Shown: positions 35,405 through 42,466 of the stretch, piece after piece
How the letters are laid out: each line of letters starts with the position of its first letter
Position numbering within the stretch: position 1 is the stretch's first letter
NCBI RefSeq assembly: GCF_900107625.1
Contig: NZ_FNQK01000005.1
Coordinates: forward strand, 1-64,000
Source of the DNA: Bizionia paragorgiae
GTDB taxonomy: Bacteria; Bacteroidota; Bacteroidia; Flavobacteriales; Flavobacteriaceae
Length of the DNA: 64,000 bases
Direction: 5' to 3'
Made by a program: the position numbers and the translations under genes
Notes under the pieces: model-generated
The model's database searches: none
What the model saw: the letters and a program-made list of their open reading frames with translations, nothing else
What the model was told of the DNA's origin: nothing

Positions 35405-36262
35405 TTATTCTTTAGATAAAGATTTCATTTCTTCTTCAATCATGTTGTAGAATTGGTCAATTCTAGGCATAATTAAAATCTTAGTACGTCTGTTAATTGC
35501 ACGGTTTTCAGCAGTAATATTGTCCACTAATGGCACATACTCAGATCTACCAGCTGCAATTAATTTAGAAGGCGCAACTCCTAGGTCTTGTAAAGCTCTA
35601 ACAATAGATGTACTACGTTTTACACTTAAATCCCAGTTGTCTATTAAACCTTCTCTTTGTCTGTAAGGTACATTATCTGTGTGACCTTCAACCATAGCTT
35701 CGAAATCAGGTTTTCCATTAATTACAGTCGCTACTTTAGCTAAAATTTCTTTCGCTCTGTTGGTGATGTTGTAGCTACCACTTTTAAATAATAGTTTATC
35801 TGATAATGAAATAAATACAACGCTCTTTTCTACGTTAATTTCAATATCTGGATCATTTAATCCAACTTCTTTCTTAAGGCTAGTAACTAAGGCTAGTGTA
35901 ACACTATCTTTTTTAGTTAATGCATCTTGTAAACGAGAGATTTTTAAATCTTTCTCTTTTAAGCTTTCTAAAGATTTTTCAAGATTTGTTGCTCCTTTTG
36001 TAGTAAGAACAGTCATGTCTTTAGAGGTTTCAATTAACGCTTGGTTAGTAGCTCTCATGTCTGCTAAACGCTCTGTTAATTCTTTCGCTCTTGCTGCCGA
36101 TGCTGCTTCATCCGCTAAACAACGATTTAATTTCACTGTTGCGGTATTTAATAAATCTTGTGTTTCTTTGTGCTTTTCTTCTAGCGCTAAGTATTCCTTT
36201 TTAGAAACACATGAACCTAAAGTAAGTAGTGCTACTGCACCAAATAATATGATTTTTTTCAT
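35405..36262 (-). CDS. OmpA-family peptidoglycan-binding lipoprotein
   Basis: The 285-residue protein has a lipoprotein signal (ALLTLGSC, Cys18). Residues about 25-130 form an alpha-helical coiled coil (EEKHKETQDLLNTATVKLN, SLESLKEKDLKISRLQDAL). The C-terminal OmpA domain (about 145-270) carries VEGHTDNVPY, LSVKRSTSIVRAL, AAGRSEYVPL and NRAINRRTKILI, which includes the Asp and Arg that bind diaminopimelate. It anchors the outer membrane to peptidoglycan. It is monocistronic and preceded by a good -7 box. Confidence 0.93.
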   Translation of the reverse strand: MKKIILFGAVALLTLGSCVSKKEYLALEEKHKETQDLLNTATVKLNRCLADEAASAARAKELTERLADMRATNQALIETSKDMTVLTTKGATNLEKSLESLKEKDLKISRLQDALTKKDSVTLALVTSLKKEVGLNDPDIEINVEKSVVFISLSDKLLFKSGSYNITNRAKEILAKVATVINGKPDFEAMVEGHTDNVPYRQREGLIDNWDLSVKRSTSIVRALQDLGVAPSKLIAAGRSEYVPLVDNITAENRAINRRTKILIMPRIDQFYNMIEEEMKSLSKE

Positions 36263-36296
36263 AATTGTATAAAGGTGGTTTAATTGTTAAACATAT

Positions 36297-36304
36297 CAAA
36301 AGTA
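36297..36304 (-). promoter_or_regulatory. -7 box TACTTTTG for the OmpA-family gene
   Basis: Minus-strand TACTTTTG fits TAnnTTTG and lies 34 bases before the ATG, implying a leader of about 30 bases. The nearest upstream TTG is over 30 bases away, so the -33 part is unsupported. Confidence 0.45.
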
Positions 36305-36355
36305 GATAAAATTAAAATGTTAAAAGAAGCATTAACAAAACTTTGACTATAAGTA

Positions 36356-37345
36356 TTAGAAATCTTTAAACAAACGCTTCCTTTGTATGTAATATAGCCA
36401 TACTACACTAGAATGAGAATAATAGTTTTTGCGTTGTTTCGAGTGTTTTCGCTGTTTTAACAGGGTGTTTAACGCTGAGTAAAAGCTAAAATGGGCTTTT
36501 AGAATCGCTAAAATATGTTTGGGTTTTAACTCAATTAAAAATTTAATAGCGGCAAAGCCATCTAATACCAAACGGGTAAAAATTAAAGAAAATAGGTTAC
36601 CGGAGGCATTTTTTGTTAGGCAGAATAAACTATTCCTAAAGTTTAGGTAGGTTTTTTTGGGATTTTGGGCATTTAAAGTAGCGCCACCAAGGTGGTAAAC
36701 TGTCGATTCGCCTACGTATTTAGTTTGATAATTTAAATTATAGGCACGCCAACATAAATCGATTTCTTCCATGTGTGCAAAAAAAGACTCATCAAAACCG
36801 TTTAAGCTGTGAAACACGTTTTTTCGAATAAAAAAACAAGCCCCTGAAGCCCAAAATATTGATGTGCTTGTATCGTATTGATTGGAATCTTTTTCGATGC
36901 TGTTAAATACGCGTCCGCGGCAATAAGGATAGCCATATTTGTCTATAAACCCTCCAGCAGCCCCAGCATATTCAAAATGTGATTTGTTATTGTAATCTAA
37001 TATTTTGGGTTGAATAATTACAGTTTCTGGTTCAGCCTCAAAGGTTTCTAAAATTGGAGATAACCAGTTTTTAGTCACTTCAACATCACTATTTAATAAG
37101 CAAAGTAACGGTTCGTCTACGAACTTTAAAGCATCGTTGTAGCCCTTGGCATAGCCTCCATTAACTTTGTTTTCTATTATTTTTACAGAAGGAAAATGAT
37201 CGCGTATAAAACGAAGTGAATCATCGGTAGAAGCATTGTCGGCAACATAAATAGTCGCGTTTGGAGAATGGCTGACTACCGACGGTAAAAAGGTTTCCAA
37301 TAACGATTTACCGTTCCAGTTTAATATTACAACAGCTATTTTCAT
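36356..37345 (-). CDS. Family 2 glycosyltransferase
   Basis: The 329-residue protein is a GT-A fold glycosyltransferase. It opens with the nucleotide-binding strand AVVILNWNGKSLLETFLPS, has the metal-site variant LCLLNSDVEV (DxD region), FWASGACFFIRKNVF, and the acceptor/catalytic segment FFAHMEEIDLCWRAY (ED-type). The C-terminal 70 residues are helical with a possible membrane-touching segment. This subgroup often transfers rhamnose or similar sugars to surface glycans; donor and acceptor are unknown. Its start overlaps the upstream small nuclease-like gene by 4 bases (ATGA), so the two are translationally coupled. Confidence 0.9.
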   Translation of the reverse strand: MKIAVVILNWNGKSLLETFLPSVVSHSPNATIYVADNASTDDSLRFIRDHFPSVKIIENKVNGGYAKGYNDALKFVDEPLLCLLNSDVEVTKNWLSPILETFEAEPETVIIQPKILDYNNKSHFEYAGAAGGFIDKYGYPYCRGRVFNSIEKDSNQYDTSTSIFWASGACFFIRKNVFHSLNGFDESFFAHMEEIDLCWRAYNLNYQTKYVGESTVYHLGGATLNAQNPKKTYLNFRNSLFCLTKNASGNLFSLIFTRLVLDGFAAIKFLIELKPKHILAILKAHFSFYSALNTLLKQRKHSKQRKNYYSHSSVVWLYYIQRKRLFKDF

Positions 37346-37794
37346 TTTTCTAATTTATATTCAGGAATGTCTTTTAAGAAATGATACCTCTCTGCATCAA
37401 AATCCATTTGGCAATAATAGTGATGGAGTCCATTGGTTACCATAAGGTAGGTGGCGTTTAATGCTAAATTATAACGGGCTACCTGGTCGAACGTATTTTG
37501 TTTTATAGGTATTTTTGGAGCTTTACACTCTACAATTAAGTGAATACTGCCATCCGGATTAAACACAACGATATCGTAACGTTTTTTTAAGTCATTAATT
37601 ATGAGTTCTTTCTCAACATTAATTAGGGATTTCGGGTAATTCTTTTCTTCCATGAGGTATAACACGCAATGTTGTCGTACCCATTCTTCGGGTTGAAGAA
37701 TTACGAATTTTTTACGAATAGCATCGAATATAGATACTTTATTTTCGCTATTTTTGAATCGAAACGAATATGTAGGAAAATTTAATTGTTGCAC
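37342..37794 (-). CDS. Small HsdR-N-like PD-(D/E)xK protein
   Basis: The 150-residue protein resembles only the N-terminal nuclease domain of type I restriction HsdR subunits. The core motif is RYDIVVFNPDGSIHLIVECKAP, where Asp, Glu and Lys form a PD-(D/E)xK site, followed by a helix QNTFDQVARYNLALNA and strand YLMVTNGLHHYYCQMD. There is no helicase domain and no HsdM or HsdS nearby, so it is not a restriction system. Free-standing copies are common in Bacteroidota without a known role. It is coupled to the GT2 gene and divergent from holA (26-base gap). Confidence 0.83.
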   Translation of the reverse strand: MQQLNFPTYSFRFKNSENKVSIFDAIRKKFVILQPEEWVRQHCVLYLMEEKNYPKSLINVEKELIINDLKKRYDIVVFNPDGSIHLIVECKAPKIPIKQNTFDQVARYNLALNATYLMVTNGLHHYYCQMDFDAERYHFLKDIPEYKLEK

Positions 37795-37820
37795 TACACT
37801 AATTGGATGAATGTTTAGTA

Positions 37821-38825
37821 ATGGACGAAGTTAAGCAGTTAGTAACTGATATAAAAAATAAAAACCTAAAACCTATTTATTTATTAATGGGTGAGGAGGC
37901 GTATTATATAGATAAAATATCAGATTTTATTGAAGATACCGTGTTGGCCGAAGAAGAAAAAGGGTTTAATCAAATGGTGCTTTATGGTCGCGATGTTACC
38001 ATAGATGATATTGTTGGTCAAGCAAAACGCTATCCTATGATGGCCGATAAACAAGTGGTTATTGTTAAAGAAGCTCAAGATTTATCGCGAACCATAGATA
38101 ATCTGCTAACTTATGCTAAATCGCCACAGTTATCTACAGTTTTAGTGTTGTGCTATAAATACAAGTCTGTAGATAAGCGTAAAGCCGTTTATAAAGCCAT
38201 AAAAAAATCGGGGGTCGTTTACGAAAGTAAAAAACTTTACGAAAACCAAGTGCCCGACTGGATTCGACGCGTATTGTCGGCACAAGGCTATACTATAGAT
38301 CCCAAAGCCTCCCAAATGCTGGTCGAATTTTTAGGTACCGATTTAGGGAAGATAAATAACGAATTAGAAAAACTTCAAATTGTTTTACCTAAGAATTCCG
38401 AGATAACTCCCGTGCATATCGAAGAGAATATTGGAATCAGTAAAGATTATAACAATTTCGAATTGCGAAAAGCAGTAGGCTCAAGAAATGATGCTAAAGC
38501 GTTCAAAATTATTAAATATTTCGGCGAAAACCCTAAAGACAATCCTATGGTTGTCACTGTAGCTTTACTCTTTAATTTCTTTTCTCAGATTTTGCAGCTG
38601 CATGGTATGAGTGATAAATCGCCAAGAAGTGTGGCTTCTGCATTAAAAGTTAATCCGTATTTTGTAAACGAATATATCGATGCCGCTAGAAATTTCCCAA
38701 TGCGAAAAGTGAGTGGTGTTATTGGTGTTTTAAGAGAGTTTGATGTTAAGAGTAAAGGGGTGAATGCAAATGCAACTCCACAAAAAGATTTATTAAAAGA
38801 AATGCTCGTTAAAATATTAAGTTAA
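37821..38825 (+). CDS. holA: DNA polymerase III delta subunit
   Basis: The 334-residue clamp-loader subunit opens the beta clamp during replication. It shows the delta pattern: KPIYLLMGEEAYYIDKISDFI at the N terminus, the strand MMADKQVVIVKEAQDL, YESKKLYENQVPDWI, and a C-terminal collar domain (NPMVVTVALLFNFFSQILQLH). Length matches HolA. ATG 37821 was chosen: the family begins at this point, and the upstream in-frame TTG would only add six unusual residues. A TATTTTTG box at 37749-37756 inside the divergent gene may be its promoter. Confidence 0.92.
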   Translation: MDEVKQLVTDIKNKNLKPIYLLMGEEAYYIDKISDFIEDTVLAEEEKGFNQMVLYGRDVTIDDIVGQAKRYPMMADKQVVIVKEAQDLSRTIDNLLTYAKSPQLSTVLVLCYKYKSVDKRKAVYKAIKKSGVVYESKKLYENQVPDWIRRVLSAQGYTIDPKASQMLVEFLGTDLGKINNELEKLQIVLPKNSEITPVHIEENIGISKDYNNFELRKAVGSRNDAKAFKIIKYFGENPKDNPMVVTVALLFNFFSQILQLHGMSDKSPRSVASALKVNPYFVNEYIDAARNFPMRKVSGVIGVLREFDVKSKGVNANATPQKDLLKEMLVKILS

Positions 38826-38909
38826 TAGACCTCCTTTTCAGCACTAACCGCGTTCCATGGTATTTCCCTCTATTTTGGTTAGACCATATTTTTACTAACA
38901 GGAAATGAT

Positions 38910-39389
38910 TTATGACGATTCTAGCGCTTCGAGTTGCAGATTAAAATCATATTGTAAATCTTCGTGGAGCGTTGGTATTTTCTTTTTAATGGTATCGATT
39001 TGTCGGTTATAAATCAATAACAAGGTCGTGTTAGTTCTAATTGAAGGTTTAAAGTTTTTAAGCTCTTCACAAAAATAAAGAAGGAGTTCAATTTCGGTTT
39101 CTTTACTATTAGAATAACGCACGTATTTTTTGATTAGTCGGAGAATTTTCCGAACACTTTTTTTAATGTAGAAATAGCTGTTTGTGTTTATCAGGGTAAA
39201 CTGTTCGCTAATTTCCTCTTTAATACCTTCTATATAATCAGCTTCATTATGAGATTCGAATAATAAGTAGGTGAGGAGTTCCTTATTTTCTTTCTTAAAA
39301 CGCGATAAGCGTAAGCACAAGTTTATTAAGTCTTCTTGAGACGTGTGTTTTAACTCGTCTTTTATTTGTTTAACAGTGGCAGCTTTCAT
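38910..39389 (-). CDS. Conserved helical protein of unknown function
   Basis: The 159-residue cytoplasmic protein is predicted almost entirely helical. It starts VKQIKDELKHTSQEDLINLCL and contains a basic middle (IKKSVRKILRLIKKYVRY). The pattern 'LSRFKKENKELLTYLLFE' recurs in flavobacterial proteins listed as hypothetical. No catalytic motif, membrane segment or signal is visible. It starts 2 bases after the DUF202 gene stop, so both are on one transcript. Confidence 0.7.
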   Translation of the reverse strand: MKAATVKQIKDELKHTSQEDLINLCLRLSRFKKENKELLTYLLFESHNEADYIEGIKEEISEQFTLINTNSYFYIKKSVRKILRLIKKYVRYSNSKETEIELLLYFCEELKNFKPSIRTNTTLLLIYNRQIDTIKKKIPTLHEDLQYDFNLQLEALESS

Positions 39390-39391
39390 GT

Positions 39392-39661
39392 TTACTTATA
39401 ATGTTTGCGAATGATTTTTTTTACGTGAAATAAGCGTACAATCCCTATTATAAGTAAAATAGGAGAACAACTTATTAATACAATCCCGAAGCCTTTTATA
39501 TCGGAAAACCAATCCAGCTTTAAAATAGTAATTCCGGAACCTAAAAAGACCATAAACGTTCTAAAATAAGCTAAAAAAGTACGTTCGTTAGCGAGCTTTG
39601 TTCGTTCGATAGCTAACCAATCTCGGGTGGTTAATGGGGGTGCGTCGTTAGTATCTTTCAT
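39392..39661 (-). CDS. DUF202 inner-membrane protein
   Basis: The 89-residue protein carries the DUF202 signature LANERTFLAYFRT, preceded by the usual DWLAIERTKLANERTFLA start, and two membrane helices (FMVFLGSGITILKL and IVLISCSPILLIIGIV). The short C-terminal tail is basic. DUF202 proteins are small membrane proteins of unknown role, related to a domain in yeast VTC/Vtc1-type polyphosphate proteins. It precedes the helical protein gene by 2 bases. Confidence 0.88.
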   Translation of the reverse strand: MKDTNDAPPLTTRDWLAIERTKLANERTFLAYFRTFMVFLGSGITILKLDWFSDIKGFGIVLISCSPILLIIGIVRLFHVKKIIRKHYK

Positions 39662-39720
39662 GGTTTTGTTATTTTGGCTTTAGGATTGGCTAATAAGGTA
39701 AAAAGATAGCTTATAAAAAG

Positions 39721-39757
39721 CAAAAACCTTTCAAACTTAGAGTCAGAAAGGTTTTTG
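39721..39757 (-). terminator. Terminator of the fused E1 gene
   Basis: A 12-bp perfect stem CAAAAACCTTTC / GAAAGGTTTTTG with a 13-base loop lies 22 bases beyond the E1 stop on the minus strand. Confidence 0.85.
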
Positions 39758-39779
39758 TATAATCAGTTTTGAAATGACC

Positions 39780-42191
39780 TTATCTCAGTTTTGGAAAATC
39801 GTTAGGATTAACTTCATGCATAACGTCATAAACCGCTTCAAAAATATCCTCAGCTGATGGTTTAGAGAAATAATCTCCATCTGTACCATAAGCAGGTCGG
39901 TGTGCTTTAGCAGTTAGAGTTTTTGGCTGACTGTCTAAATATTTATAACCGTTTTGAGTGTTTAATACTTCGTTTAATAAGTAAGCAGAAGCTCCTCCAG
40001 GTACATCTTCATCAATAACCATTAAACGGTTTGTTTTTTGAAGACTCTTCACTACATCGTGATTTAAATCAAAAGGTAATAATGACTGTGCATCGATCAC
40101 TTCTGCATTAATCCCTACTTCTAATAATTCTTTTGCTACCTGATCTACAATTCGTAATGTAGAACCATAAGACAATAGTGTGATATCAGATCCTTCTTTA
40201 ACGGTTTCAACGACACCTATAGGCGTTTTAAACTCCCCAAGGTTTGTTGGTAATTCTTCCTTTAAGCGGTAACCATTTAAGCATTCGATAACAATTGCTG
40301 GTTCGTCACTTTGTAAAAGCGTGTTGTAAAAACCTGCTGCTTTAGTCATATTTCTTGGGACTAAAACATGTACCCCTCTTACTAAATTGATAATACCTCC
40401 TAATTGAGAACCTGAGTGCCAAATCCCTTCTAAACGGTGTCCACGAGTACGAATAATTAATGGCGCTTTTTGACGTCCTTTAGTACGGTAACGTAAAGTT
40501 GCTAAATCATCACTTATTATTTGTAGTGCGTATAAAATATAATCTAAGTACTGTATTTCGGCAATTGGGCGTAAACCACGCATAGCCATACCTATACCTT
40601 GTCCTAAAATTGTTGCTTCTCTAATACCAGCATCAGACACACGTAATTCACCGTATTTTTCTTGTAATCCTTCTAAACCTTGGTTAACATCACCGATAGT
40701 TCCAGAATCTTCACCAAATATTAACGCTTCAGGGTATTTGCTAAAAATAGCATCGAAGTTATCTCGCATTACAATACGCGCGTCTACCTCTTCAGCATTG
40801 GCATCATATTCTGGTTTAACCTCTTGGATGTTTACAGCAGAGGACTCTGTTTCATTCACCAAATGTGAACTAAATTCAGGTTGTATTTTCTCTAAGTAAG
40901 CGGTTATCCACTGTTGTAATTCTTGTTTAGCTGATGTGTTTTCGTTTAAAACATAGCGTAACACTTTACGTGCAGAAGATAGAATATCTTTTCTGTTTGG
41001 TTCACTTACTTCAGATAAGGTATTGATAATTTTTTCAATAAACACTTTATTAGAACTAGATGCAGCTACTTTATTAAGTAACTCTAAAGCCTCTTTTCGT
41101 TCTGATTTAATAGGATCTATAAAAGCAGACCAAGCGGCTTTTTTACCATCTCTAACTTGCTTTTTAATCGATTTTTCTAAGTCTTTTAACTCGTCGTCGG
41201 TAGCAATACTACTAGAAATAATCCATGATCTCATTTTTGCGTTACAGTCATTTTCTGTTTCCCATTGTAAACGGGCTTCATCCTTATAACGTTCGTGAGA
41301 ACCTGAAGTCGAATGACCTTGTGGTTGTGTTAGTTCGCTAACGTGAATTAACACAGGAACGTGCTCTTCTCTAGCGATTTTTGAAGCTTCTTGATAGGTT
41401 TCCATTAAGGCAACATAGTCCCAACCTTTAACGCGTAGTATTTCATATCCGTTAGTGCCTTCCTCTCTTTGGAAACCACTTAAAATAGTAGATATGTTTT
41501 CTTTTGTAGTTTGGTATTTTGCATGTACTGAAATACCGTATTCGTCATCCCAAACACTAATAACCATAGGAACTTTTAATACCCCGGCAGCGTTTATAGT
41601 TTCGAAAAACAAGCCTTCACTTGTACTGGCGTTACCAATAGTTCCCCAAGCAACTTCGTTACCATTATTAGAGAAATTATCGGCAGCAATACCGTCTACA
41701 TTTCTATATATTTTTGAAGCCTGTGCTAAACCTAATAAGCGTGGCATTTGGCCCGCAGTAGGAGAGATATCAGAACTAGAGTTTTTTTGCTGAGTTAGGT
41801 TTTTCCATTGTCCATTGGCATCTAAACTATGCGTGGTAAAGTGACCACCCATTTGACGTCCGCCAGACATTGGCTCTTGCTCTAAGTTGGTGTTTCCATA
41901 TAATCCTGCAAAAAATTGCTCTATAGAAAGCTCACCGATAGCCATCATAAAGGTTTGATCGCGGTAATACCCTGATCTAAAATCCCCATTCTGAAATGCT
42001 TTAGCTAATGCTAATTGTGGCACTTCTTTTCCGTCTCCAAAAATCCCGAACTTGGCTTTACCTGTAAGAACTTCTCGTCTTCCTAATAAGCTACATTCTC
42101 GACTAGTTACGGCAGTCTTATAATCGTTTAAAACTTGTGCTTTAAAGTCTTCAAAAGACATCTCATTTTTTAAGTCTGATAATGTTTGCAT
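39780..42191 (-). CDS. Fused alpha-beta 2-oxoacid dehydrogenase E1
   Basis: The 803-residue thiamine-diphosphate enzyme decarboxylates a 2-oxoacid (2-oxoisovalerate-type, possibly pyruvate) for an E2/E3 complex. Residues about 20-400 are the alpha subunit (FGDGKEVPQLALA, SGGRQMGGHF, AWGTIGNASTSEGLFFE, ISVWDDEYGISVHAKYQ, SHERYKDEARLQWE). Residues about 465-803 are the beta subunit (FGEDSGTIGDVNQGLEG, VSDAGIREATILGQGIGMAM, IRTRGHRLEGIWHSGSQLG, VIDAQSLLPFD, DEDVPGGASAYL). The two are joined in one chain, as in many Bacteroidota. The lipoyl E2 and E3 genes are not here. Substrate choice cannot be decided by eye. Confidence 0.92.
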   Translation of the reverse strand: MQTLSDLKNEMSFEDFKAQVLNDYKTAVTSRECSLLGRREVLTGKAKFGIFGDGKEVPQLALAKAFQNGDFRSGYYRDQTFMMAIGELSIEQFFAGLYGNTNLEQEPMSGGRQMGGHFTTHSLDANGQWKNLTQQKNSSSDISPTAGQMPRLLGLAQASKIYRNVDGIAADNFSNNGNEVAWGTIGNASTSEGLFFETINAAGVLKVPMVISVWDDEYGISVHAKYQTTKENISTILSGFQREEGTNGYEILRVKGWDYVALMETYQEASKIAREEHVPVLIHVSELTQPQGHSTSGSHERYKDEARLQWETENDCNAKMRSWIISSSIATDDELKDLEKSIKKQVRDGKKAAWSAFIDPIKSERKEALELLNKVAASSSNKVFIEKIINTLSEVSEPNRKDILSSARKVLRYVLNENTSAKQELQQWITAYLEKIQPEFSSHLVNETESSAVNIQEVKPEYDANAEEVDARIVMRDNFDAIFSKYPEALIFGEDSGTIGDVNQGLEGLQEKYGELRVSDAGIREATILGQGIGMAMRGLRPIAEIQYLDYILYALQIISDDLATLRYRTKGRQKAPLIIRTRGHRLEGIWHSGSQLGGIINLVRGVHVLVPRNMTKAAGFYNTLLQSDEPAIVIECLNGYRLKEELPTNLGEFKTPIGVVETVKEGSDITLLSYGSTLRIVDQVAKELLEVGINAEVIDAQSLLPFDLNHDVVKSLQKTNRLMVIDEDVPGGASAYLLNEVLNTQNGYKYLDSQPKTLTAKAHRPAYGTDGDYFSKPSAEDIFEAVYDVMHEVNPNDFPKLR

Positions 42192-42211
42192 AATCTATAT
42201 CTCGTTTTCTG

Positions 42212-42242
42212 CAAAAGTAGGCAATATTTATACATTTTGCAA
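42212..42242 (-). promoter_or_regulatory. Full flavobacterial promoter of the E1 gene
   Basis: On the minus strand TTG (42240-42242), a 20-base spacer and TACTTTTG (42212-42219) match the Bacteroidota -33/-7 promoter. The box ends 20 bases ahead of the ATG, giving a leader of about 16 bases. Confidence 0.65.
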
Positions 42243-42466
42243 TACCAAAACACGACAAAAAATTGCGATATTTTAACTAAAACAACTATTTCTTTGTCAT
42301 ATGTTTAAAAAAAACAATAAATGGGACTTTTTGTTAATAATATAACAATGGATTTTTCCTTAGGTGCAGCTCATTTTGTGTTTGTGGCTAAACTTGCCGT
42401 TTAAGTTGGGGTTACACAACACTAATTGGTAGCTTGCTAAGGTGGTATAAAGTATTGATAGTGCTA

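Noticed and set aside
37342-37794. Type I restriction system
   Set aside because: Only an HsdR N-domain-like protein is present; no helicase part, HsdM or HsdS.
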